Source of the DNA: Nematostella vectensis
Taxonomy: Eukaryota > Cnidaria > Anthozoa > Actiniaria > Edwardsiidae
Assembly: GCF_932526225.1 (NCBI RefSeq)
Contig: NC_064045.1
Location: forward strand, 3,263,998 to 3,327,997
Length of the DNA stretch: 64,000 bases
Reading direction: 5' to 3'
The notes under the pieces were generated by a model. It did not search any database. It was not told where the DNA came from and saw only the letters and a program-made list of their open reading frames with translations. This document shows, piece after piece, positions 34,501 through 44,700 of this stretch. Both the position numbers and the translations under genes were made by a program. Every line of letters starts with the position of its first letter. Within the stretch, counting starts at the first letter, position 1.

Positions 34501-37500
34501 ATTGGAGAGGTAGTAGCAGGTAATGCCGACATGGCGATGTCTTCAATAAGTATCACTTCCCAGCGAAGCAAGTTTGTCGATTTTTCGGAACCTTTTATTC
34601 ACACGGGGTCTACGATTTTGGTTGCCAAGCGACATGGCAGCTTCAAGGGAGATGGATTTCTTAAACCATTTAAGGTGCGATGCTCACGATACTTACAATT
34701 CCAATTCATTTCTGTACCCTTTCCCCCCTTTCTTTAGTGTTACATTATATCTCAAACCCCTAGTTGTTTGATATCTCAGGTGATTTTACCTTCCATTTGA
34801 ATTCTTCTTTTTATCGTCCGGTCGCTTTCTATCCTTCTCCTCTTTTATATTTTTGCCCATTCCCCCCTGTATTCACTCTTCCTCCTCACCCATACCTTGT
34901 TTTCCCCCTCCCATTTGTACTCACGCTTCGTGCAACGTTATTTTATCTGGTGGATAACTATCCATATCTTACCCCTTTCTTATCCTCTTGTATCTCAGGT
35001 GAGCGCGTGGTTACTAATATTCGCCGTACTCTACCTGGTGGCTGTGGTCGTCTTTCTCTTCGAGTCACACAACCCTGGGCTACAGCGCCAAAAACACCGC
35101 AATTACCGCGGCGAGTTCGACATCCACCAGTCTGTCTGGCTCATGTTTTCGCGATTTTTCAGCGGTATTCTTAACGCCCCTATCCCGAGGTTCGTTAGTA
35201 GTAGGGTGGTTCTCAGCTCCTGGTCATTTGCGACCCTCATGATTGGTGCCCTCTATACAGCGAACCTCGCGGCATTCATGGTCCTCCAGGACCAAGCCCA
35301 CTATATTGATGGGATCAATGATTCAAGGGTAAGCTTACTCAGTCAGTACTCCATGTAAGACCAAATAGTCAGGCCTTCATGTAGATGGGAAGACCCAGAG
35401 GGGAAGACCAGACTTTGCCCCTATTTCGCAGGATCAGCGAACACTGTTTGAATAATTTTAAGATGGAACTGTAAAAACAAGAAAATTCATTGCCGAGCAA
35501 ATTGTATTAAAAGCCCTTTTAAATCCCTCTTCAAATACTTTGCCTCATATTCCCTGACCGTATTGCCAATTGTATTCCCTTGTTCGCATTGCCAATTACA
35601 TTCCCTTAATCAACGGGCTATAGGATAATTTTACTCCGAAATAATGTCTTGTTAGTGTTGAATAAAGCACGTATTCCTACCTAAACTGGCAGTATTCCTT
35701 ACGCGTTCCCTCGTACCACTTTCAAACGGCGCGCTTTGTAACCGCAAGCGCCTGGTAAATGAGTAACCCCCAGCGGCGCGGTTTTTCCATCCCCGGTAGG
35801 GTAGGAAACAAACGCGCTTTCCATTGTCCTCTCGTCTGCTCGTTTTCTTACCCCTGATTTATTCAACACCGGGGCTTTATTCAACACTGACAAGACATTA
35901 GACATCATTTAGGAGTAAAATTATCCTATAGCCCGAGATTGATCGTATTGAAAATTGCATCAACTTTGCCATTTGTATTCCCTTGATTGTTACGCCAATT
36001 GTATCCTCTGGCAATTGTTTTCCAAATAGATCCAGAACCCTTTAGCTTCCGTGCTGAAATTTACCACGATCCGAGACACTAGTGTGGAGAAGTACTTTAA
36101 GATCAACTTTCCACACGTATACTCCTTCATGAGAAACTACCGATTCAACCACTCCTCGGAGGGAGTGAGAGCAGTCAAAGAGGGGTACGTAATAGGTATT
36201 TGGAATTTTTTTTAACACAAACCTAGAGATACTTCGAACTATTTTCTATTATGAGAATCATTCTTCCAAATGGGTGATGCTTATTAGAGATAATTAGGCA
36301 GTACATCAGAGAAGGCAGAGAATCTCTCTGAGTAATCAAAAAAGATTAAATTAGATTAAATGCAACGTTACCTTTAATTTGATGCGACTTTGTCATTTCA
36401 ACCCAAAGCATTTTGATGTTATTTGGGGCTGATGATTATTATCTTTGATAATACGAAGTCTTTTTTATGGTTTTTTTCATTTATTTTGAAATAGAAAACC
36501 GAAAAAAATAGTTGTGTTATGTTAGAGGATCCGCACAGCTCGGAGGTCTACTGACAACTAAAGCCATTTTGCCCACGGGCACGGTCCTTTTATACTGCAG
36601 GTCCTTCTTTAAGGTAGGGGTGGGTTTGGGATTAGCTATTTCAGTAACGCCTCCGATTTCCGGTGACGTTACATTATCGATAGCTTTCCACAGGGAACCC
36701 GATCAGACACCTGGTACTAGGCTGAGGAATTTCTAATATCATTCTTTTAAGGGGGTTCTGGTGGCAGATGGCGGGTAGGGGACGACAAGGGGGAGATGTT
36801 TCTCTATTTTTTTTCTACGGGAGAGAGAGATAAGGAGTTGTTGTATTTACTTCTCTAGAGTGATTGATGCGTTTATCTGGGAATCTGCTACAATGGAAAG
36901 GTATGTTGCAAATGATACGCGCTGCAGTCTTCTGACGGTTGGCAAGCTTTTCGATACAAGTGGTTTCGCTGCGGCATTTCCCAAGGGTTCACCCTGGACC
37001 CGAAACATTTCAGATTTTATTCTGAAATATCAACAGACAGATGTTCAAGGTGAACTGCGAGACAAATGGCAAAAAGGTAAAATTTTGTTGGTGTATGTTA
37101 CGTATTTTTTACTTTGTTTTCGAATGCTCATTTATTCCTTGTCTTGATGCACCTCAACTCGATACGATTTTCTTTGACCCGCCGTACCTTAACATATACC
37201 ACCTACCTATTCCTCAAAGCAACCATCAACTACCTCACCGTATCTTACTATTTTATCACCTCACCTTACATCACCTCACCTCACCTCACCTCTCGTCTTA
37301 ACTTTACCTTATATTATATTTTACTCTTACCATGGGCTTACCTACCCTCACACCTTATTTGTTAAACCATACCCATCTTTCCTTAGACTTTACCGCCAGG
37401 CTTTTAACGTATTTATTAACCTTTACCCTAAAATCAGGTTCCTGTCCTCAAAGTACTCAGGGTTTTCGTGAGGAGACGTCTATGGGATCACTTGCGCCCG

Positions 37501-38198
37501 CGAACATCGCTGGTGTGTTTTACATGCTTGGCACAGGCGTCATTTTATCACTGCTTGTGCTAGCAGGGGAGACACTCTACTTTGTCGTCTCCAGAAAAAG
37601 AGCGATGGGGCGTGAACCTGATCAGGCATCGGGAAGCTTCAAGGTACATACAGTGGTACATATTTTGTGCTGTCCATCACGGGACCAAATGGCCGCTTAA
37701 TTGAGGCTGACAGCTCCATGCACAATGAAACATCAAGCGGTCATCCCTAGTACTTTGCCAAGTGACCATTTTATAGAAGTTGATCGCTCAATGAAGGAAG
37801 ATATTTAATGCAGTCACCCTGGGGAAAAATTGACCGCTTCATAGGGACTGGGGTTAGGGGTTAATCACTTCTTAGCGGCCTTCGGATAATAATAATAATT
37901 TGGATAAAAGCTTCCTTTTATAAAAGACGAAGCAAACATAAATGGGCCAAAAAGAACAAAATAAATGAAATTTACACCTTTATCATCATGGCTTAGAGAA
38001 CTTAGGAACTCCCTTTGCGAAAGAAAGACAGACTGATATTTCAATATCGAGTTTGTTCATTATATGGAGGTTCTACTAATGTATTTTGTCACTTAGGGGA
38101 AGAGTGACGAGTTCGACACATTGGTGAAACGAAACGCAGCCTTCGATCACAGTGTAATCGAGAAAACACAGAAGTCGACGATGACAACGGTAGAATAA
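22504..38198 (+). CDS. NMDA-type ionotropic glutamate receptor subunit (exons 1-11)
   Basis: Eleven exons join with agreeing phases: 22504-23010, 28117-28546, 28951-29149, 29760-30097, 31455-31589, 34496-34674, 34999-35328, 36030-36184, 36859-37076, 37438-37643, 38097-38198. Read to the stop at 38196 they give 932 aa, near the length of GluN1. Exon 1 has a signal peptide (from M16, MPEFREIMLFLF) and the start of the amino-terminal domain; exons 2-4 complete it. Exon 5 has KCCYGLCIDLIKLL, an NMDA-class mark, and SFKNGKWTG. Exon 6 closes S1 with Arg560, the alpha-carboxylate ligand. Exon 7 carries M1, the M2 loop and M3 (LYTANLAAF, 681-689). Exons 8-9 form S2 (TSVEKYF; FIWES with Glu766). Exon 10 has M4 at about 849-872. 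The pore-site residue is Ser651, not Asn, Gln or Arg. It should act as a postsynaptic or sensory cation channel subunit. An Epsilon-type receptor is an alternative. Exons 12-13 may extend it. Confidence 0.88.
23139..23400. repeat. Diverged copy of the 46841-47160 element
   Basis: In receptor intron 1. It shares GGAACGTCCAG, GGGATTTCAC, AACATGCCGAGG, TCAGATAG, AGAATCAAATTGTG, ATTATCATTTG and CATTTTCAGCCTTAAA in order with the element at 46841-47160. Its terminal repeats are largely lost. Confidence 0.75.
23580..23980. repeat. 26-29-bp minisatellite in receptor intron 1
   Basis: About 15 copies of a unit containing TGCCTAATCTTTTGCAGGCT followed by GGGAAAAAA. Some copies have GCTGGCTGGG instead. 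Length varies through the A-run. Each copy carries a TTTTGCAGG word that looks like a splice acceptor. Confidence 0.9.
24061..24325. repeat. Tandem duplication of a 135-bp unit with poly-G tract
   Basis: Copy 1 at 24061-24195 and copy 2 at 24196-24325 start ACGTGTTTTTGGAGG, pass a run of roughly 16-20 G, and continue GTTGGTTGTGTG and GAAAATTAGACATTC. They are nearly identical outside the G tract. Confidence 0.9.
24622..25088. repeat. Long (TGTAA)n pentanucleotide microsatellite
   Basis: About 425 bp of apparently perfect TGTAA units, flanked on both sides by several TATAA units, the likely ancestral or decayed form. The minus-strand frames repeating HYITL come only from this tract. It lies in receptor intron 1. 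Confidence 0.98.
25089..28116. other. Remainder of receptor intron 1
   Basis: No gene recognised. There are AT-rich stretches, a repeat fragment near 25231, and a (ATC)n-rich tract at about 27983-28070 just before exon 2. A minus-strand frame at 27039-27236 has a mixed composition that looks coding (CGKMRPFLQDLTLKNTCTG), but no domain or splice partner was found. Confidence 0.5.
30810..31143 (-). mobile_element. LINE 3' end in receptor intron 4
   Basis: Read on the minus strand, a frame ends YSLRSKRAHSVVPGRTDRFS and KFVSAQYAGDLMLL. This resembles the final segment of jockey/CR1-type reverse transcriptases (YxLRS...TxRFxxSF). It is followed by a 3' untranslated part and an ATT-repeat tail at 30810-30833. 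Only the 3' end is present, as expected for 5'-truncated insertion. Confidence 0.6.
31694..31920. repeat. Dispersed repeat, copy B of a three-copy family
   Basis: In receptor intron 5. It matches 41310-41525 most closely: GCCAATC, GCCGCCATT, CCATTTCCAT, TATTTTCAATCAAATAT, GTATCAGA, TTCATCC and GTGGTTGATCGACATTC, all in order. Confidence 0.75.
32223..32283. repeat. GC-rich hairpin with 21-bp arms
   Basis: Left arm 32223-32243 and right arm 32263-32283 are complementary at 20 of 21 positions; the left starts GGGGACCCAGGGCG and the right ends TCCTGGGTCCCC. The loop is 19 bp. It stands out as GC-rich in an AT-rich intron. Confidence 0.85.
32365..32440. repeat. Dispersed repeat fragment, AATATATAGATTTAGGC family
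   Basis: It shares CTAATATATAGATTTAGGC and CCTAAAGGCGGAGCT-like bases with 8560-8650. Confidence 0.5.
32519..32791. mobile_element. 273-bp inverted-repeat element, CAGGCCCGTACC family
   Basis: Left end CAGGCCCGTACCTAGG (32519-32534) and right end CCTCGGTATGGGTCTG (32776-32791) are inverted repeats at 13 of 16 positions. Other copies are at 4829-5070 and 7622. It is a non-autonomous DNA transposon with poly-C tracts and a CA microsatellite inside. The flanking octamers do not match, so no target duplication was seen. Confidence 0.75.
33000..33860. repeat. Diverged tandem duplication in receptor intron 5
   Basis: About 200 bp at 33005-33225 (CATTCTAACAAGCTTTG, AACAGTATTCCAAAGA, GCATTACATATTAGTGCACC, CACCCTTTGGCC) recurs at 33618-33850 as CATTCTGACCAGCTTTG, AACAGCATTCCAAAGA, GCATTACATATTGGTGCACC and CACCCTTTAGCA. 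The offset is about 610 bp. Confidence 0.75.
33829..34059 (-). other. Possible nested minus-strand exon, Pro/Thr stalk plus hydrophobic tail
   Basis: The frame reads FVAASAWTDEPPPAPTPTT, more Thr/Pro, then HYAWPAFLATMIMVFISLLS and a stop after CVDPGFL. A Thr/Pro stalk followed by a hydrophobic C-terminal segment is the layout of a GPI-anchored or single-pass protein's last exon. A possible minus-strand acceptor (CGATGAGAG) precedes it. No upstream exon was found, so this may be chance. Confidence 0.3.
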
Positions 38199-38272
38199 CA
38201 TTTTTCATACTGTAAACTTTCTTGAAATAAGTGTAAATCAACGTTGCTCGGAGTCTGTTTGCAGAGCAGTGG

Positions 38273-38330
38273 CGGATCTAGGATTTAGAAAGGGTGGTGA
38301 CCTTTTTAAAAGTTTGTCGCGATTTTTTCT
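38273..38330. repeat. Fragment of a hAT-like terminus
   Basis: CAGTGGCGGATCTAGGATTT resembles the CAGnGGCGGATCTAGG terminus of hAT-type miniature elements widespread in animals. The opposite end was not found. It lies just after receptor exon 11. Confidence 0.45.
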
Positions 38331-38693
38331 TCCAGATTTTAAGGAATATATATTTCATGTTACAAATTCTTCTAGAAAATTTAATGTCCCTGTTTGTGAA
38401 AATCGCGTTACTTATTAAAGTTTTAAATTACAGAAAACCAAAAGCATAACAGCTCGTCTTAGTATCTGGAGGAATACTTATAAGAATATGATGCCATCCG
38501 CCATGATTGAGCTGCCATAAAACCCCTACAGACCTCCATCCTGTCGATCGACACTATTGCGTATCCTATCATACGACCCAGCACATTTTGCAAAATCTTT
38601 CATTTTGCGCTTTCTATAATCGGGTACAAGTGCTTAAATCAGAACAAAATTTTAAAGGAATTCCGCCGACATGTTGTCAAAAAACTTAGTTAA

Positions 38694-38743
38694 TACGTTG
38701 TTCTGTTTCCTCTCTTATGTACAAGGGAAAACAGAACAACGTA
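38694..38743. repeat. Perfect 15-bp hairpin
   Basis: TACGTTGTTCTGTTT (38694-38708) and AAACAGAACAACGTA (38729-38743) are exact reverse complements around a 20-bp loop. It may be the end of a foldback element or a structured site. Confidence 0.8.
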
Positions 38744-38869
38744 ACTCTCGGAATGCCAGCCCAAATGGCTTGATATTTCACCCAGACCACATTTAAGACT
38801 CCACTGTCAGATCAGAAGGTTTTAGAGAGTTTTACGATTTTATTTCGTAGTTAATAATATACATGAAAA

Positions 38870-39101
38870 AAATTGTCTATTCTGATTGGCTAAAAGCAGT
38901 GCAATTTATAGGAAATACAGTGAAAAAAATAGGAAATACAGTGCCAAAAATAGGAAATTCAGTGCAGAAAAAAGAAAACACTTTTGAGCTATTAACAATG
39001 TGATTGGCTGATAAACAATGGTAATATTAGAGAGCCAATCAAAACACGATTTAGGAAAGAGCGGATATTTAGAATAAAACGGACAGCGGAGAGAAAAAAC
39101 A
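38870..39101 (+). promoter_or_regulatory. CCAAT-rich region upstream of the Crypton-like pseudogene
   Basis: It has ATTGGCT words at about 38884 and 39003 and GAGCCAATCAAAA at about 39033. There is also a three-fold imperfect repeat of AATAGGAAATACAGTG at 38908-38966. These precede the ATG at 39102 and may be the remains of its promoter. Confidence 0.35.
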
Positions 39102-39790
39102 ATGGCCGGCGTCATGAGTAGATTCTCTTTGGCAAGCGAAAATTCAATTCAACAGTTAAAAGATAGCTGAAAAAAATAAAATACAGTTAAAAGTACATCC
39201 TTTTGGATGAATTTGTGGGAGAAGTGGTGCTCAGAGAAAGGCATTGACGACGAAATTGAGAAATATGGACCGGCAGACTTGAATAAACTACTTGAGCGCT
39301 TTTATGGGGAGGTAAAGAATCAAAAAGGCGAAGATTATGAGCCCGACGGTTTGAAAGTCATGCTAATATCCCTCGACACACACCTGAAGTCGTATGATTA
39401 CATATACAAACCGCATCATTTTTAATAATATGAAGATGAACAGCGAGAATTATCCATGGCAATATCGAGGCGAAATAATTTGGAAGTCAAGCAGCCAGCT
39501 ACTACATCCACTTTTAGTGTCCCACACACATTTAGTGTCCCACTAAATTCACTGCCAATTATGAGTTCTCAAGCCCAAAATCCGTTTTCCAAAATTCGTT
39601 TTCCAACTGCACGGTCACTTTCAATCTAAACAGCAATACCTCCCCAGCGATGGTTTACCCGCCAAAACGACGATATCACATCCTGGAGAGCGATTCCGAA
39701 AAACTCACTCGTGCAATTAATTCCAAATTTAACTCGAAGTCGTATGATTACCTATACAAAGTGAACGGCTTATTTCAATCCCAAATGTTT
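39102..39790 (+). pseudogene. Crypton/KIAA1958-like pseudogene
   Basis: ATG at 39102 gives MAGVMSRFSLASENSIQQLK and a stop. After two small indels the frame resumes as NTVKSTSFWMNLWEKWCSEKG and then DLNKLLERFYGEV and EDYEPDGLKVMLISLDTHLK. This is the N-terminal block of the Crypton-derived family (KIAA1958/ZMYM/QRICH1 relatives), whose source is a tyrosine recombinase. A further block at about 39600-39700 (VTFNLNSNTSP, PPKRRYHILESDSE) fits the C-terminal region of such proteins. The middle, with the recombinase residues, is absent. It lies in receptor intron 11 if exons 12-13 are real. Confidence 0.6.
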
Positions 39791-40118
39791 ACTGTAAGCC
39801 ATGACACACACAACGTAACGTGAACCACCATAATTTCTTCATACACACAGTCAGCTTGGGTTACCTGTGGTGTGATCATCAAATTTTCTGCAACATTTGT
39901 CCGTTAGCTATAGCTTTGGAAAGGCAAAGTACATACCACGGGATTCGTAATTGAAGCAATCCTCGCGCGCCTCATGACTTCACAACATTTTGGTCATCAG
40001 GTGAAGAGAATACCGCATGGTGTATTAGAGTAAATGCCACGGAAAACTATGGGGAGTTTGTTAAATCTTGGATTAGATTATAGATGTTATCCTTGATATC
40101 TGCAATTTTGTTCAACAG

Positions 40119-40620
40119 CTAGAACGTGAACTACAAAAATTGCTAACAGAACTGCAAGACCTGCGAAATGGAACTAATCGTCCAATAACGTGAGTTATTA
40201 CAGTGGAAAAGACTTGCGGAATTATGCTGATATTACAATTTGTTTTGTAATTGTTGTATTTCTATATCTTGCTATCATTACACTTTGCTTGGTAATTTGT
40301 TGTATTTCTATATCTTGCTACCATTACACTTTGCTTGGTAATTTGTTGTATTTCTATATCTCGCTGTCCTTACACTTTGCTTGGTAATTTATTCTACCTG
40401 TTTGCCTCCCAGAAACAAGCAATCGAGCACATGTTATATGAGCACCAACTTATGTGGATCGACAGCTGACCAGGACACAGCAGACCTCGTCGCCAGTCTC
40501 ACTCTAAACGAAGCAGGAAAGCTTATTGGCTCTCTCAAGGAGCGTCGGTCATGCGCACACCAGCCCGAGGAGGATCCGTTGGAGGTTTTAGATTGTTTTG
40601 AACGAGAGACGTCAATTTAG
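40119..40620 (+). CDS. Candidate receptor tail exons 12 and 13
   Basis: Exon 40119-40189 (acceptor TTCAACAG, donor GTGAGT) encodes LERELQKLLTELQDLRNGTN, a coiled-coil-like segment. Exon 40413-40620 (acceptor CTCCCAG) continues in phase to the stop at 40618 and ends CFERETSI. Exon 12 starts in phase 0, as required if receptor exon 11 is spliced at 38189 (donor GTAGAA) rather than read to its stop; the total would be 1022 aa. The last four residues, ETSI, fit a class I PDZ ligand (S/T-x-hydrophobic), as NMDA receptor tails often have. The phase match has a one-in-three chance of being accidental, and the exons could belong to an unseen gene instead. Confidence 0.5.
40245..40395. repeat. 47-bp tandem repeat, three copies
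   Basis: The unit TTGTTGTATTTCTATATCTT, GCTATCATTACACTTTGCTT, GGTAATT is repeated three times inside the intron between 40189 and 40413. Confidence 0.85.
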
Positions 40621-41712
40621 CTCGAAATGATTATATGATTTGAAGATATTCAATTAAATCACTATGCTATACGCATTCGTTTGAAAGACTGTGTTTATTC
40701 ACCAAAACTGAAATGTAATTCGAACATATTTTAGTGCGGCACGATTCGTGCAAAATAAAGTCCACATTTTAGTGTGGGAGTCCAAAAAACTGTTAGTGGA
40801 TCCTGTCAAATTTTCGTCTTTTATAAGCCTTTTTGTGAACCATACTCTGGTTAACGAGCGACTATTTGGGTATTTTGATTGATCCAGTGAGGGAATGAAT
40901 CCGTTTGATTCGCTAAGAAATGAAATTCGTTCGATCCTAAAAATGGGTTTATTTATACCCTAAAGCATTAAATAATGGATGGACAATTGCATTTTCCAAA
41001 TTTTCCAAATTATTCAGATATTCTAATGCCCAAAATATATCCATAAACACAGTACTGTCAGTTACAACAGCTTGAATGGCTGGCGGCGCACGCTTGATTT
41101 GCCAAAAGACAAAGAAAATATGAGAATAGTCTACAATAACATCTTTACAACAACATTGCTTTGCTATACCCCTTTTCTTAGTTTCAACCCCACCGTCCCT
41201 CTGTTAGTGCCCCTTCTCTCAGACACACAAACAAACCGTCCCTTCCCCCAAGGTTGTGACCATTTCCCCCCTTTGTTAGTAAATAATAGGAGTCATCATG
41301 CAAAAAGTTTAAAGAAGGCCAATCACGCCGCCATTTTATGCACCCACTCAATGGCGAGTCACACAAAGAATCCATTTCCATCGGCTAATTTAAGCGAGTA
41401 ACCAAGATATTTTCAATCAAATATCCCCAATAATGTATCAGACTTCATCCATAGATGGGTCTTTTGAAGTTGCCACCGTTATATTTTCAATTATAAACAA
41501 AGAAGTGGTTGATCGACATTCATTCAAATCTGGCAATCCCTCAATAGCAAATGACGTGTGGCTCTATTGCATGACTGTTTTCCCATTGGGGGCGAAATTA
41601 TGATAACCACATTGTCATGCTAATAAGTCTAGCTTAATTGTATATGAGCATTTGTTAACTTCGCTTACAGCGGTAATTTGACGAATTCTACTCAAGGATT
41701 GATGATGCAATA
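40621..41712. other. Intergenic between receptor and Ig gene
   Basis: No gene. It includes a fragment near 40806 (TCAAATTTTCGTCTTTTATAA) resembling the arms of the foldback element at 11298, and repeat copy C at 41310-41525. The last 190 bp are the upstream region of the Ig gene. Confidence 0.5.
41310..41525. repeat. Dispersed repeat, copy C of a three-copy family
   Basis: Same ordered blocks as 31694-31920 and 11868-12055, ending in AAGTGGTTGATCGACATTCA. Confidence 0.75.
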
Positions 41713-44700
41713 ATGGGAAGCAATGGTTTAATAATCTTGTCAATGCTTCTCCAAACCTCTGTTCTCATAGGTAAGTAGATAAGTTGTACAACTCTCTCCT
41801 AGACAGTGTTCAATCTGTTGTTGCAATTTGGTATGTTCACTTTATCTAATGACTTTTAAAAGTGACTAAACAGTTCTTTCAATAATGTTCGAATTGGAAG
41901 TAACATTATAGTTATAATGTCGAGAAAGGTTGCAATTGAAATGTTACATCGGACGATGCTCGTCAGAAAGTAGTTTCATATCTTTCCGCTCTACTATTAA
42001 TTTTTAGCTGTTTAACGGTTTTGTCTTAATGGTTGACATGATTCATTTTGCATACTCTTATTAATGGAGCTATACGTTCTGACATATACTAGTTTGTTTT
42101 TAGTTATAAAGTTTGAAAACTCGCATTTCTAGGGAAAATTGAATAGCTTCAGCTGAACTCGTCCATACAGCAAATTCACGTGGGTGTCATTCCAAATAGT
42201 ATAGTATTTGATTTACATGGTTGAGCACGCGAGATCGTGACTCATGATTTTTTTGGATCGGGAGGTTTTTTTTGGGTTTTCTTTCCACTACGCATAAATG
42301 CGATAAATGTCGAGGAGTGTTCAGTATTTGGATGTTAACAAGGCGCAAAAGTTAAGAAGATGCGAAATGTACTTTAGCCATTTTAGTATTTTGCAGCACT
42401 ATATTGTAGCTTTTACAAATTCATGGATGAATGATATTGTATTTAAAGCAGCTAGTTTTGAAAACAAGACTGTGCGGGAGGGAGATGACGTCACTATCAA
42501 GTGCAAAACACTTCAATCAAGCTTCAGCTCTTCCTACACCTGGACAAAAGATGGTGTACCAAGAAGTACAAAAGAGCGGGAATTGAACATAACCGCTGTG
42601 AAGAGGACTGATGCTGGCGTTTACAAATGTTTTGAAGGGAACTTGGAGCGTGGAGCTACACAGCTTACTGTGGAATGTAAGTGGTCGATTTAGTTCTATT
42701 CTGCTGAATGTGCAAAACGCAATAAAAAAGAGTATCAAAACTGGAAAGAGTATATAAATGAATCAGTGGATCAATGAATGAATGTACTATTTAAGAAGCG
42801 TTATACTTTTATTACATCGTTTTTTTTTTTCGAATAAATAAACAAATTGATTAATTAATAACGTTTTTGATCATATGTGGGGGGGGGGATAAAGAAAGTT
42901 GCATGGTCTCTACTGCTTAGCTGCTGCTCGTAGTTCTGCTTGTAATTTCAACTCTCTAAGCTAGCCACGACACAATGACGGGATCGTTGCAAAAAAAGGC
43001 GCGCTGCGCCCTACGCTGCTGCGTATGGAACTTACATGGGGTTAAAAGTAAGGAGCTCGTGAACAAGTTGGAATTGCAAGAAGTAAGACATTTTTTTTTT
43101 CAGCAATCACGACATACTCGGGATTGTTGAGACTCATGCTGGTGCAGACTCGAGGGATCTAGAAGTCGAGGGTTTAAAGTCTTTTCTAAACACAGGGAAA
43201 AAACGGGATGTAGATATGCGGGGGACATTTCAATTTACATCAGTAAAGCAATTGCAGACGGCGTTAAATACATACCATCCAAAAATAACAATATAATTTG
43301 GTGCAAAATTATCAAGGAATATTTTTCCCTCGACGAGGAACGGCGTACCTGAGCCCCGTAAATAACAAAGGCAACAAACAAGAAATACTAGACGGTTTAG
43401 AGCGAGAAGTACTCGATTTTTCAGTCAAAGGGAAGATCATCCTACAAGGTGATCTAAACGCGAGAACGGGTGGATCGCAGGACTTTGTTGCGGATGACAA
43501 CGATCAGTTTCTAGATCTACCCGAACATTATTTGTCCGACGTCCAACATTCGAGATTTTCGTTCGACAACAAATCTGATAGTCGAGGAAAGCATTGATCG
43601 GTATTTGCAGTTCGCTAAGGTTTAGGATTATCAAAGGTAGAATAATCGGGGATTGCCCTGGACAGAAAACGTGTCACAAATACAATGGCTAGCACGGTAG
43701 ATTACGTCATAAGCGACGAGTCCTTATTAACGAGCTTCCGTCACTGCAAAGTGAATGACCTAATACGATATCTATCTGACCACTGCTCTATATCATATAT
43801 TATCCGTATAAAAACGAAACTAATACGTTCTGATAGGACGCAGCCCGCCGCATGCTCGAAACAACCGTTTAGACGGCTTTTATGGAAGGAAGCTGCTAGC
43901 GAGAAAGCTAATTCACTTTTGGAGACAGATAGATATAGAAAAAGATTCAGTGGCATTAATAGCAGTTGCGAATATAACGATGTGGATAACATGATCAACG
44001 ATGTTACTAATTTATTACTAGAGCTGAGTTTGGAATCTGGTCTTAAATACGGAAAACCCCCAAAAGAGGCTATAGAAACTAATCAAGAGTGGTTTGATAA
44101 CGAATGCAAGCAACAGAAAACTTTTTTGAATTCCCTTGCTAAAAGACTTCGGCTTGACCTCGGAAACTCTGATCTGAGAAACACGATTCATAGCCGGAAA
44201 AAGAAATTCAAATTATTATGTAGAAAAAAGACATGTGAACATAGAGCGAACATAATAGATAATTTGGATTTCGCTAATCCAAAGGCAACATGGCGGACAA
44301 TCAAACACACCTTTAACCGCACTCCACATAAAATAACCAACAAACCATCCTTAGATGCATTTTATAGATTCTTTAAAGCCCAGCGCTGTATCCAGCATTC
44401 CTCAATCATACAAGACAAGGCCCTAAGCCATACACAACAACAGACTGGGCCACTCCACTACGAAATTGAGACACTTGAGGTGAAATGTGCGCTTGACAAA
44501 CTGAAAAACGGTAAAGCTCCAGGGTGCTTCAACATATTAAATGAGATTATTATTACAGCAAAAATAATTTAATAGCTCCCCTCACAAAAATCTTCAATGA
44601 AATCCTCAAGGGAGGATATTGGCCAAACGCCTGGGGCCTGGGACTTATTATACCCCTTCACAAAAATGGGACCTCCAATGAGGTAAATAATTACCGAGGT

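Noticed and set aside
36512-36736. Extra receptor exon between exons 8 and 9
   Set aside because: Exons 8 and 9 already join in phase and cover the expected S2 sequence. This frame has no receptor similarity.
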